From: an uncultured Pelagibacteraceae bacterium
GTDB lineage: Bacteria > Pseudomonadota > Alphaproteobacteria > Pelagibacterales > Pelagibacteraceae
Length of the DNA: 64,000 nucleotides
NCBI GenBank assembly: GCA_902615445.1
Contig: CACMOQ010000006.1
Location: 1 to 64,000 of the forward strand
Direction: 5' to 3'
A model generated the notes under the pieces. The model searched no databases and was not told where the DNA came from. It saw nothing but the letters and a program-made list of their open reading frames with translations. Each line of letters begins with the position of its first letter. The first letter of the stretch is position 1. Below are positions 35,958 to 44,517 of this stretch, piece after piece. The position numbers and the translations under genes were made by a program.

Positions 35958-37253
35958 ATGATTACCTCGAAAGAAAAAATAATCGAATATTTCAAATCTG
36001 GAATAAAAGACTCTAAAAATTTCAAAATTGGAATCGAGCATGAAAAATTTTTATTCAATAAAAATAATAATAAAAGAATTAACTATACGAAAATTAAAGA
36101 AATGTTTAACGCCTTAGTGGAATTTGGCTGGAAACCAATTTCTGAAAAAGGCAATATAATTGGTTTAAATAAAAAAGGTAAAAATATTACACTTGAACCC
36201 GGAAATCAAATTGAATTATCTGGAGACAAATTAAATAATATACATGAAGCGTGTGCAGAATCTCAGGACTATCTGTTTGAATTAAGACAAGTAACAAAAA
36301 AACTAAACATAAATATTGTGAGTGCTGGTTTTGATCCAATTTCGAGGCTAAATGAGATTCCAAATAATCCAAAGGAACGTTATAAATTAATGACTAAGAG
36401 TATGCCAGAAGGTGGAGAATTAAGCCTAGATATGATGTATAGAACTTGTGGGACACAAATTAATATTGATTATGACTCTGAAAATGATTTCATTAAAAAA
36501 TTTAAGATTGTTAATTCAATCGTTCCCATCACTATTGCTTTGTTTGCTAACTCTTCAATTGTAGAGCAAAAGAAAAGTAATTATTTATCATATAGGTCTA
36601 GGGTTTGGCAAAACACTGCTAGAGGTGGTCTACCAAAAATTTTCTTTGAAGAATTAGATTTTGAGAAATATGCTGATTTTGTAATAAACTTTCCAATTTT
36701 ATTTATTAATGATAATGAAAAATATGTATCAGGCAAAAAGTATATCTTTAAAGATTTTATGAATGGTAAAATTAATGAAATCAAAAATAGAATGCCAGAT
36801 GAAAATGATTTATCTATACATTTAAGTACGATCTTCACAGAAAATAGATTAAAGAAATATATTGAAATGAGATCTATGGATACATGTGGTTGGGATTGTT
36901 TATGTGCCGGTCCAGCATTTAATGTTGGAATATTATATGGTAATATTAATGAAACTTTTGAAGTTGTTTCTAAGTGGGAGAAAAATAAAATAATCAATGC
37001 GTATCTAGAAGTACCAAAAAAGGGTTTTAATACACAATTAATGGGTAAAGATCTTCTCTACTGGGCATCAAACTTATTGAGTATATCAAGAAAGGGATTG
37101 GAAAAAAGAGACAAACTCAATAAAAGCAAAAAAAATGAGGCTATTTTCTTAAATCATTTACAAACAATTATTGATAATAAAATAACAAACGCAGATCATA
37201 TGATTAATAAATTTTCTAAAAATGAAGATTTAAGCGAATTATATGATAAGTAA
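35958..37253 (+). CDS. gshA: Glutamate-cysteine ligase, plant/alphaproteobacterial type
   Basis: Forms gamma-glutamylcysteine, the first step of glutathione synthesis. 431 aa with FKIGIEHEKFLF, LEPGNQIELSGD, MMYRTCGTQINIDYDSE, SYRSRVWQNTA and MRSMDTCGWDCLCAGPAF, the sequence type found in plants and alphaproteobacteria and different from E. coli GshA. Cys pairs in this type can give redox control. It overlaps gshB by 11 nt, so both enzymes are made together. Confidence 0.93.
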   Translation: MITSKEKIIEYFKSGIKDSKNFKIGIEHEKFLFNKNNNKRINYTKIKEMFNALVEFGWKPISEKGNIIGLNKKGKNITLEPGNQIELSGDKLNNIHEACAESQDYLFELRQVTKKLNINIVSAGFDPISRLNEIPNNPKERYKLMTKSMPEGGELSLDMMYRTCGTQINIDYDSENDFIKKFKIVNSIVPITIALFANSSIVEQKKSNYLSYRSRVWQNTARGGLPKIFFEELDFEKYADFVINFPILFINDNEKYVSGKKYIFKDFMNGKINEIKNRMPDENDLSIHLSTIFTENRLKKYIEMRSMDTCGWDCLCAGPAFNVGILYGNINETFEVVSKWEKNKIINAYLEVPKKGFNTQLMGKDLLYWASNLLSISRKGLEKRDKLNKSKKNEAIFLNHLQTIIDNKITNADHMINKFSKNEDLSELYDK

Positions 37254-38169
37254 AATTATAGCTATTCAAGGAGATCATTTTTCTAAAATTAATCCTGATA
37301 CAGACACCACCATTTTTTTAGCTCATGAAATTCAGAGTAAAAATTATAAAATCTTTTATTATGAACCTGAAAATTTATCGGTCATAAATTCAAAGGTTAT
37401 AGCAGAGGGTTTTTTTGTCAAATTTAATTATCGTAAAAAAAAATTTTTCAAAATATTAAAAAAATGTAAATTAAATCTCGTAAATTGTAAATTTATTTTA
37501 ATTAGACAAGACCCTCCATTTAATCTCAAGTATATTTCAACAACTTATATTCTTGAAACTATTAAAGATAAGGTAAAAATTATAAATGATCCTAGCTCTA
37601 TAAGAAAAATTTCTGAGAAACTTTATGCTATCAAATACTTAGAGTACATGCCCCCAACTATTTTTTCTCAAAATATTAATGAAATCAAAAAATTTTTTAA
37701 AAAAAATAAGAAAGTGATTTTAAAACCAATTCATGGCTTTGGTGGAAATGACATTCATTTATTAAACAAATTGAGTGTTAAATTTATAAAAAAATTTATT
37801 AAACAACACGAATACGTAATTTGTCAAAAATATTTACCAAAAATAAATAAAGGAGATAAAAGAGTTTTTTTAATAAATGGTAAAGTTATGGGCGCTATAT
37901 CAAGAATTCCAAAAAAAGGATCATTCTTAAGTAATATGAGTAAAGGAGCAAAACCAATAAATACTCAGTTAACAAAGATTGAAAAAAAAATATCTAAATT
38001 AGTTGCCAAAAATTTAAGAAAAGAAAATATTTTTCTTGCCGGAATTGATTTTATTGATCAAAAGTTAAATGGAGATATTAACGTCACCTCACCTACTGGA
38101 TTAAAAACATTTTATGATTTATCAAATATTAATTTAGCTAAAACTTTTTGGAAAGAACTTAAAGCTTGA
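37243..38169 (+). CDS. gshB: Glutathione synthetase
   Basis: Adds glycine to gamma-glutamylcysteine with ATP. 308-aa ATP-grasp protein: an N-terminal domain with IAIQGDHFSKINPDTDTT, LIRQDPPFN, then ILKPIHGFGGNDIHLL (ATP loop), CQKYLPKINKGDKRVFLINGKV and NVTSPTGLKTFYDLS. The C-terminal metal-binding Asn/Thr-Pro-Ser motif appears as NVTSPTG, as expected for GshB. Very Lys-rich. The stop overlaps a TTG start of the following carrier. Confidence 0.93.
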   Translation: MISKIIAIQGDHFSKINPDTDTTIFLAHEIQSKNYKIFYYEPENLSVINSKVIAEGFFVKFNYRKKKFFKILKKCKLNLVNCKFILIRQDPPFNLKYISTTYILETIKDKVKIINDPSSIRKISEKLYAIKYLEYMPPTIFSQNINEIKKFFKKNKKVILKPIHGFGGNDIHLLNKLSVKFIKKFIKQHEYVICQKYLPKINKGDKRVFLINGKVMGAISRIPKKGSFLSNMSKGAKPINTQLTKIEKKISKLVAKNLRKENIFLAGIDFIDQKLNGDINVTSPTGLKTFYDLSNINLAKTFWKELKA

Positions 38170-39026
38170 AAAATTTGACTGATCAACAGAAAGGTTCTTT
38201 ACTCGCATTTGTTGCAGTAATATTTATTACTCCTGATTCATTATTTATTAGACTATCCAGTATAGATACTTGGGGACTTGTTTTTTACAGAGGAATTATA
38301 CCTTTCTTTGCAGTTTTTTTTGGAATGTTTTTAATTTACAGATTAAATTTTTTTAAAATTCTTATGACGAGTGGTATACATGGCATAATCTATGTCATCA
38401 CTTTTAGTATAACAAATATTACTTTCGTTGTATCAATTCAAAATACAAACGTAGCAAATACTCTAGTAATGATTGCTACTGCGCCTATGTTATCAGCTAT
38501 TTTAGGTGCAATTTTTCTAAAAGAACCTCCAGATAAAAAAACGCTCATATCAATTATCATTACTTTTCTGTCAGTAATTTATATTTTTTTTGACTCTCTT
38601 AAAGTGGGAAATTTTTATGGAGATATTTTAGGTTTCATTACTGCTATCGGATTAGCAGTAGGTGCGGTGACTATACGCTCAGCAAAATCAAAAAATTTAG
38701 TGCCAGCAGCAGTTGTTGGAAAAATGCTTGTGGCAACCTTTGCTTTATTATTTGTTGAAAATTTTGCACTTATAAATCAAGATCTAATCATCGTACCTTT
38801 AATGTGCATTCTATGTGTGGCTATACCATTTGTCCTAGTAACTATAGCGCCAAGATTTATACCTGCTGCCGAAGTTAATTTGTTTTTTTTATTAGAAACT
38901 ATAATAGGTCCAATGTGGGTTTGGCTGATAATTAAAGAACAACCAAGTGTTGAAACTTTGTTGGGTGGAGTTGTTATAATAATTACTATAGCTATTCACT
39001 CATTTTTGAAGCTTAGAAATGCTTAA
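38166..39026 (+). CDS. EamA/DMT-family metabolite transporter
   Basis: 286 aa with ten predicted membrane segments in two EamA repeats. The first repeat has SLLAFVAVIFITPDSLFIRL and ends near ILGAIFLKEPPD. The second ends EVNLFFLLETIIGPMWVWLIIKEQP, the usual DMT end. The start is a TTG overlapping the gshB stop (TTGA), since no in-frame ATG precedes the first helix. Co-translation with gshAB suggests a thiol- or glutathione-related exporter, which is inference. It is one of three DMT carriers in this window. Confidence 0.85.
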   Translation: MKNLTDQQKGSLLAFVAVIFITPDSLFIRLSSIDTWGLVFYRGIIPFFAVFFGMFLIYRLNFFKILMTSGIHGIIYVITFSITNITFVVSIQNTNVANTLVMIATAPMLSAILGAIFLKEPPDKKTLISIIITFLSVIYIFFDSLKVGNFYGDILGFITAIGLAVGAVTIRSAKSKNLVPAAVVGKMLVATFALLFVENFALINQDLIIVPLMCILCVAIPFVLVTIAPRFIPAAEVNLFFLLETIIGPMWVWLIIKEQPSVETLLGGVVIIITIAIHSFLKLRNA

Positions 39027-39083
39027 GCTTGTCACAATTAAGACTTGATTTAATAATACATCGCGAATAACTACACCAAATTT

Positions 39084-40427
39084 ATGAATAAGGTTTTAAA
39101 AAACTCGTGGGCATTATTTCTTGGAATGGGCTTTATAATGATGGCTTATGGTTTTCAAGGATCTCTTCTTGGAGTTAGAGCAGTTCAGGAAGAGTTCAGT
39201 TTAACTTCAACCGGCTTCATGATGTCAGGATACTTTGTGGGTTATTTTATGGGCGCTGCAACTATTCCAAGTATCATCTCAAAAGTAGGTCACATAAGAG
39301 TTTTTGCAGCTTTTGCATCTTTAGCTTCTTTAGTTATTCTTGTTCACTCGGTTCTTGTAAATCCATTCATATGGTTTTTGTTAAGAGTCTTAACAGGAAT
39401 AAGTATGGTGTGTATTTATACAGTCGCAGAGAGCTGGTTAAATGATAGATCAAGTAATAAAAACAGAGGGAGTGTACTTTCAATATATATGGTCATACTT
39501 TATGGATCGATTGGCATTGGTATGTTTTTGCTCAATTTCAATAGCCCTAAGAACTTTCAACCATTTATTCTGATTTCTGTAATAACATCTGCTGCTTTAT
39601 TACCAATATTGTTAACAAAACAAAAACCTCCTACTTTTAAAAAAATTAAAGCAATGTCTTTGAAAAATCTATATGATGCATCTCCTTTTGGAATAGTAAG
39701 TTCTTTTTTTTATGGAACAATTCAATCTGCTGTTTTCACTCTTTTAGCAGTATATGCAACTTCGATGAATTTTACTATATTAGAAATATCAATAGTTACA
39801 TTTCTATTAGCAATTTCAGGTGCGATTGCACAATTTCCCATAGGAAAAATTTCAGATTTATACGACAGAAGAAAAGTTATTATTATGTCTACGTTTGGTG
39901 CTGCTATATTTGCAATAATATCTATAATTGTTTCTAGGCAAATGTATTTACCAGGTGGACTAGCAACTAGTAAGACTTTGTTTTATATTTCTTTTATTAT
40001 TTTTTCTTTTTGTAGTTTGCCAATGTTCTCATTAATTTTGGCACATACAAATGATTATATTTCAAAAGATAAATTTGTAGCTGCCGGAGCTGGTCTACAG
40101 TTTGTTTTTGGTTTGGGTGCAATAAGTGGCCCTTTCTTATGTTCTATATTTATGGATATAGTTGGTCCAAATGGTTTTTTTATTTTTTTATTTTTCTTTC
40201 ACACGGTAATTGGAGTATTTGGAGTTTATAGAATGAAAATGAGACCAACTGCAGAAAATCCAGACTCTCAGTTTGTCGCAATGCCTCAGACAATTACACC
40301 TGCTGGAATAGAGCTTAATCCAAACACAGAACACATTGAAGAGCCTTATTCCGATAAAGTTAAAGAAATATTGGAGAGAAAAGGTGTTGAGTATAAAAAA
40401 AGATATAAAAATAACGAAAAAAGTTAG
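39084..40427 (+). CDS. MFS transporter, YcaD-like
   Basis: 447 aa with twelve hydrophobic segments. The first half has LGMGFIMMAYGFQGSLLGVRAVQEEF and AESWLNDRSSNKNRGSVLSIYMV, features of the YcaD-like MFS group. A central loop near residues 185-200 and a soluble C-terminal tail of about 60 residues (MRPTAENPDSQFVAMPQ to NNEKS) complete it. The substrate is unknown. It stands alone, 57 bp after the EamA gene and 126 bp before the coiled-coil gene. Confidence 0.85.
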   Translation: MNKVLKNSWALFLGMGFIMMAYGFQGSLLGVRAVQEEFSLTSTGFMMSGYFVGYFMGAATIPSIISKVGHIRVFAAFASLASLVILVHSVLVNPFIWFLLRVLTGISMVCIYTVAESWLNDRSSNKNRGSVLSIYMVILYGSIGIGMFLLNFNSPKNFQPFILISVITSAALLPILLTKQKPPTFKKIKAMSLKNLYDASPFGIVSSFFYGTIQSAVFTLLAVYATSMNFTILEISIVTFLLAISGAIAQFPIGKISDLYDRRKVIIMSTFGAAIFAIISIIVSRQMYLPGGLATSKTLFYISFIIFSFCSLPMFSLILAHTNDYISKDKFVAAGAGLQFVFGLGAISGPFLCSIFMDIVGPNGFFIFLFFFHTVIGVFGVYRMKMRPTAENPDSQFVAMPQTITPAGIELNPNTEHIEEPYSDKVKEILERKGVEYKKRYKNNEKS

Positions 40428-40553
40428 ACAATAACTATTTTAGTCATTCAAATAACACTTTCAGGTTGTATCTAATGTAAACAAGTTTCACTGTTAAATC
40501 AAAATTTATATTGAAAAATATTTTATATTTAGTGAAATAAACTTTAAAAAAAA

Positions 40554-41342
40554 ATGCCTCGAAAAAAAATTAAAACAAAAAAAACTCCCAAAAGTAATAG
40601 CCTTGGGAAAATTGCAAGTCTGACTACAAAATCAATTGGTAAAGCATTCGCAAATTATAAAAAAAATAAAGAACTTCAAAAAATTAGGTTAATCAAGCTA
40701 CAGAAATTAGAAGAAAAAAATGAAATTTTAAAAGAAAGAAAAGATCTTAAAAATTGGGAAGAAAAACTCAATAAAGAAAGCAATAAAATTAAAATGAATG
40801 AGGAAGATTTTAAGATAAGAGAAAAAAAGATAAACTCATTAGAGGAAAAACAAAAAATAGAGGCGGAAAGATTGGTAAAAAAAGATGAGCACTTAATTCA
40901 AGTTGCTAAGCAATTAACAATTAGAGAAAAAGAATTGGATATTCGTCAAGAAGAACAAAATAGGAAAGATATAGATCTTAAAGCAAGAGAGGAAGAGCAA
41001 AGACAAAAGGAGCTTAAAGAGCAGAGAAAAAAAGCAAAAGAGTTAAAAATTTTAAAAATGGAAGAGGACAAAAAAAAAGAATTTGAATACATAAAAATAA
41101 AAGAATGGGAAGAAAAATTTGATAGAGAAAAGAAGTTAAAAGAACAAAGGGAAATTTTAAGAGATCAAAGATTAAGAGAAATTGAATTAGAGAAAATGAG
41201 AAAATTTGATGAATTAGAAAATCAAAAGAATTCGATTGATTACGGATTAAAAAATCGATCAATTAATACAGAAAAAATTAAGCAAAAAGAACTTACTAGA
41301 GCGTTAGATAATTTCGATATTGATAAAACGAAAAAAAACTAA
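40554..41342 (+). CDS. Unrecognised coiled-coil protein
   Basis: 262 aa, about two-thirds Lys, Glu, Arg, Gln and Asp. No signal peptide, membrane segment or catalytic motif is visible. A basic N-terminus (MPRKKIKTKKTPKSNS, residues 1-25) is followed by a nearly unbroken heptad-like helix from about residue 35 to 230, with repeated EEKxxxREKEL and RxEEQxxKELKEQ patterns. It has no known neighbour with which to pair. It could be a structural, nucleoid or ribosome-associated protein. Low-complexity composition makes homology calls unsafe. The long frame and continued heptad pattern argue that it is real. Confidence 0.7.
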   Translation: MPRKKIKTKKTPKSNSLGKIASLTTKSIGKAFANYKKNKELQKIRLIKLQKLEEKNEILKERKDLKNWEEKLNKESNKIKMNEEDFKIREKKINSLEEKQKIEAERLVKKDEHLIQVAKQLTIREKELDIRQEEQNRKDIDLKAREEEQRQKELKEQRKKAKELKILKMEEDKKKEFEYIKIKEWEEKFDREKKLKEQREILRDQRLREIELEKMRKFDELENQKNSIDYGLKNRSINTEKIKQKELTRALDNFDIDKTKKN

Positions 41343-41410
41343 GTATATCAATGCTTAGAGCTTAAATTGGCCAAATTTATAATAATTTAAATTGTCAAAA
41401 ATTATCAAAG

Positions 41411-42526
41411 TTATTGTTTAGGAAAATAATCTTTAAGCTCTCCTTCTCTAAATACATCTGCGGTGCAACAGTGTAGGCCTCCTCCAAAAGCATAAGCGTC
41501 TCTAAGGTCAACAGGGATTACTTCCATTCCTAACTTATCAAGTTGTTCAGCTTGATATTTTTCACTTTTTTCAACACATACCGTTTTAGGATCTAAAACT
41601 AAAACATTCATAGAGAGCCAAACAGATGAATAACATAATGGTGGTGGTTCATTATGAGCTGGTTGAGCAGCATCAATGATTTGCCAACCATTATTTTCAA
41701 ATAACTTTCTTTGTTCTTTAGGTAATCGTCTTTGAGGATTATTAATTATAATTCCCTCTTTAATTGGAGCAAATGTTGCATCAATATGAATTGGATAAGG
41801 ATCACCAGGAAAATTTACAGTATGTATTCTGTGATTTGTAAAATGTCTTTTTAACCATTCAATTCCTTTTAAATTTGTGGTGAAACCGTGTTGTACAACT
41901 AGGTCTTTTCCAAAACGCAAAATATCAGCTGCATCAAAAAGAGGTTCTTCCTCTGTGGTAACAAAATATTTCTTTTCAGTCCAATCTAACCTTTTTTGAA
42001 CGCCTATTTTATCAGACAAGTAATCCTTTCTATAGTCAGCATCTGTTAGCCTTGGTTTAGGTGCACTTTCATGTTTCATATTTCTATCCTCATTGAAATA
42101 TTTTTGAATCAAAGGTCTATAATTTAAATATTCAAACCATCTGCATCTATAACTCATAGTGGCCTCCAACATTTCATTTCCTACAGTCAAAATTATATCT
42201 CTAGCAGGCATACATCCAAACATACTTTTAACTTCCCAGTCAGGAGTAGATATTTTTTGATTATGATTTATCGAAATCGGTCTATCAACTTTTATATCTC
42301 TTTTTTCTAAAATTGATGCAAAGTTATCTAATAATTCATTGGCTCTAGCTACAGTTTCTTTTGTACGAGGACCATATTCACCCTTCATGTCTGAGTCTTC
42401 AGGTACTTTTGCATCTAATGCTGGTTCTGGAGCTGGTATACAGCATCCATCTGCTCTACCTACTATTACATGCTTAAGTGGATCCCATTCATTCCAACTA
42501 TTGACAATTTTTTTTTCTTTAATCAT
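41411..42526 (-). CDS. Glycine amidinotransferase (AGAT) homologue
   Basis: 371 aa in the amidinotransferase (guanidino-modifying) superfamily, closely like arginine:glycine amidinotransferase (EC 2.1.4.1). Motifs: WDPLKHVIVGRADG, PEDSDMKGEYGPR, DAADILRFGKDLVV (Asp of the triad region), GDPYPIHIDATF (catalytic His) and FGGGLHCCTADVFREG, with the nucleophilic Cys after the GGGLH segment. It should make guanidinoacetate and ornithine from arginine and glycine. Other amidino acceptors are possible in bacteria. It is the second gene of an operon with a DMT carrier 12 bp upstream. Complete, with no internal break. Confidence 0.88.
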   Translation of the reverse strand: MIKEKKIVNSWNEWDPLKHVIVGRADGCCIPAPEPALDAKVPEDSDMKGEYGPRTKETVARANELLDNFASILEKRDIKVDRPISINHNQKISTPDWEVKSMFGCMPARDIILTVGNEMLEATMSYRCRWFEYLNYRPLIQKYFNEDRNMKHESAPKPRLTDADYRKDYLSDKIGVQKRLDWTEKKYFVTTEEEPLFDAADILRFGKDLVVQHGFTTNLKGIEWLKRHFTNHRIHTVNFPGDPYPIHIDATFAPIKEGIIINNPQRRLPKEQRKLFENNGWQIIDAAQPAHNEPPPLCYSSVWLSMNVLVLDPKTVCVEKSEKYQAEQLDKLGMEVIPVDLRDAYAFGGGLHCCTADVFREGELKDYFPKQ

Positions 42527-42538
42527 TAAAACTACTTA

Positions 42539-43444
42539 TTAATTCAGCGCTATAAATCTTCTATTAGTCCTCATGACCAAACTGTAATAAGTGATAGATA
42601 TAAAAAGAAAAAACCCACCAATTATTGTATTTGTAGATGGGATTTCATTTATACCAAAAATTGGTAACCACACCCAAAAAATTCCTCCAATAACTTCAGT
42701 TAAAGATAATAAAGTTAATTCAGCTGCTGGGATAGCTCTAGAGCCAATAGAATATAATATTAATCCAAAGCAAACTAATACTCCATGTAATGAAAATAAA
42801 GTACCGTTGTAGCTTGTAGAAAAAAATAATTGATCCTTACTCAAGATAAATATTGAGGCAATAACAAAACAGAAAAGTCCAGAAACAGCAACAGTAGTAA
42901 ATTTAGGTGTCTCTTTTCTCCATCGTAAAGTAACGGAAAATATTGAAAAACCTATTGATGATGTCATCCCAAATACAAACCCCAATAAAGATGCTTTTCC
43001 AGTATTACCTAATGCAATAATTATTATTCCAACAGTTGCAAGAATTATGGCAATCCAAACATTCACGCTTATTCTCTCTCTCAAAAAAAGGAAACCCAAT
43101 AAAGCCGTAAAAAAAGGCATTGCAGCAAGACATAATAGTGTTATAGCAGCAGAAGTATTAGTAATTGAGTAGATAAAACTAATCATTGCAATACCTAGCC
43201 CTGCCCCACCTATAATACCCGATACACCAATTTTTAGGTAATTTTTATAAAACGCTATTCCTTCTTCAAAAAATAAGTAAAGATTTAAAATTATAAAGAT
43301 TGTTAATCCTCTTCCAAAAATATACTGCCAAGGCACTAATTCTGGTTGATCCATGTACCTAACAACTAGTGGTCCAAACGACCAAAGAATTCCTGCAAAT
43401 AAAACAACTGGTACTGCTAGTTTATCATTTTTTATTTCTATCAT
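42539..43444 (-). CDS. EamA/DMT-family transporter
   Basis: About 301 aa with ten hydrophobic segments and two EamA repeats. The first has VPVVLFAGILWSFGPLVVRYM. The second ends TLLSLTEVIGGIFWVWLPIFGINEIPS. The track's start at 43474 is a TTG. The ATG at 43444 (MIEIKNDKLAV) is better placed just before the first helix. It lies 12 bp upstream of the amidinotransferase gene, so it may export guanidinoacetate or related guanidino compounds or import precursors. That assignment is inference from position only. Confidence 0.83.
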   Translation of the reverse strand: MIEIKNDKLAVPVVLFAGILWSFGPLVVRYMDQPELVPWQYIFGRGLTIFIILNLYLFFEEGIAFYKNYLKIGVSGIIGGAGLGIAMISFIYSITNTSAAITLLCLAAMPFFTALLGFLFLRERISVNVWIAIILATVGIIIIALGNTGKASLLGFVFGMTSSIGFSIFSVTLRWRKETPKFTTVAVSGLFCFVIASIFILSKDQLFFSTSYNGTLFSLHGVLVCFGLILYSIGSRAIPAAELTLLSLTEVIGGIFWVWLPIFGINEIPSTNTIIGGFFLFISITYYSLVMRTNRRFIALN

Positions 43445-43576
43445 ATGACAATATTTAATTCTTATTAGTTCCAACTACAACAAAATTAAATTCTTTGTAT
43501 AAAATAATTTAGGAAATTTAAGTATCTTATTATAAGATCTTATTTAAATTACATATAACTTATGTCTTAAAAATTA

Positions 43577-43975
43577 ATGGATTTAGAAATATTACAGATT
43601 GCTTCAAAAAATAATAACCAAAAATTTCTTGAAAATCATACTCATAATTCAAAATTAAAAAATTCATTATGTGGTGATGAAATGCAAATTAAGGTAATAA
43701 TAAAAAAAGATAAAATTGTTGATTTCGGCTATCAAGGAAAATGCTGTGTTTATTGCCAAGCATCTGCAAGTCTTTTATCAAAAATTTCAATAAATAAAAA
43801 TAAGCTTAAAGTTGATGAAATATGTAATGATGCAAGATCTTACTTTGAGGGTGATTTTGAAATAATAAATAGAAAATGGAAAGATTTAGGTAAATTATTT
43901 AAGAAAAAAAATCTATCACGTAAAGAATGTATCCTATTACCTTTTAAAACCCTCAAGAAAATTGTATCTAATTAA
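43577..43975 (+). CDS. sufU: SufU-like iron-sulfur cluster scaffold
   Basis: 132 aa in the NifU-N/IscU fold. Three cysteine sites match: LCGDEMQI (about 31), GKCCVYCQASASLLSKI (about 56-60) and RKECILLPFKTLKK (about 117). The pattern of the middle and last sites is SufU-like. SufU in Gram-positive bacteria is a Zn-dependent sulfur-transfer partner of SufS, and the role in alphaproteobacteria is less certain. No SUF operon gene is adjacent. The HPP protein gene follows at 3 bp. Confidence 0.8.
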   Translation: MDLEILQIASKNNNQKFLENHTHNSKLKNSLCGDEMQIKVIIKKDKIVDFGYQGKCCVYCQASASLLSKISINKNKLKVDEICNDARSYFEGDFEIINRKWKDLGKLFKKKNLSRKECILLPFKTLKKIVSN

Positions 43976-43978
43976 TTT

Positions 43979-44443
43979 ATGGATAATATTAAACAATCTT
44001 TTTTTGCGGGTTTTTTTTCAATTATAACTATAGGTATATTAACTCTTCTGACTTATAAAACAGAGTTTGGTATTTTTTTGATTGCATCGTTTGGATCATC
44101 AATGGTTTTATTATATGGTTATCCCGAAAGCCCCTTTGCGCAACCTAAAAATATTTTTTTTGGGCACCTGCTTACAGCTATAGTTGGTTTGTTTTTTTTA
44201 TACCTGGTTCCGCTACCTCTATACTTAATTATACCTGTCGCAGTGGGTTTTGGTGTAGGTTTAATGATATTATTAAATGTAACCCACCCGCCTGCTGGAG
44301 GGAACCCGATCATAGTCATTATGGGAAGTGTTTCGATTGATTATCTTTTCAATCCAATCATAACTGGCTCAATAATAATTCTTATTTTTGGTGTATTAAT
44401 CAATCGATTTATCCTAAAAAAAAAATATCCTAAGTTAAAATAA
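43979..44443 (+). CDS. HPP family integral membrane protein
   Basis: 154 aa with four hydrophobic segments and the family signatures GSSMVLLYGYPESPFAQPKNIFFGH and VTHPPAGGNPII, where His-Pro-Pro gives the family its name. In some cyanobacteria an HPP protein mediates nitrite uptake; other members are uncharacterised. Complete but short for the family, without the C-terminal CBS domains some members carry. It may share a promoter with the upstream SufU-like gene. Confidence 0.85.
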   Translation: MDNIKQSFFAGFFSIITIGILTLLTYKTEFGIFLIASFGSSMVLLYGYPESPFAQPKNIFFGHLLTAIVGLFFLYLVPLPLYLIIPVAVGFGVGLMILLNVTHPPAGGNPIIVIMGSVSIDYLFNPIITGSIIILIFGVLINRFILKKKYPKLK

Positions 44444-44507
44444 TTTAATTGATAGCAGCTTAAAAATAATGTTAGATTAGTTTTTTAATAAATACATTTT
44501 AAGATAC

Positions 44508-44512
44508 AGGAG
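44508..44512 (+). promoter_or_regulatory. Strong Shine-Dalgarno of formate dehydrogenase
   Basis: AGGAG, spaced 5 nt from the ATG at 44518. Most genes in this window have weak or no recognisable SD, so this one stands out and suggests high expression of the enzyme. The 74-bp spacer before it is A/T-rich with no clear -35/-10 pair. Confidence 0.7.
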
Positions 44513-44517
44513 ATTAG

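Noticed and set aside
36581-36997. 138-aa minus-strand ORF
   Set aside because: Shadow of gshA, whose frame shows clear enzyme motifs. The antisense product has no recognisable domain.
41343-41410. TTGGCCAA palindrome in the convergent spacer after the coiled-coil gene
   Set aside because: Eight-base palindrome without extended arms or a T-tract. Not enough for a terminator or operator call.
43524-43538. Short palindrome ATCTTATTATAAGAT upstream of the SufU-like gene
   Set aside because: Six-base arms in AT-rich DNA are expected by chance. No flanking promoter signal was fixed.
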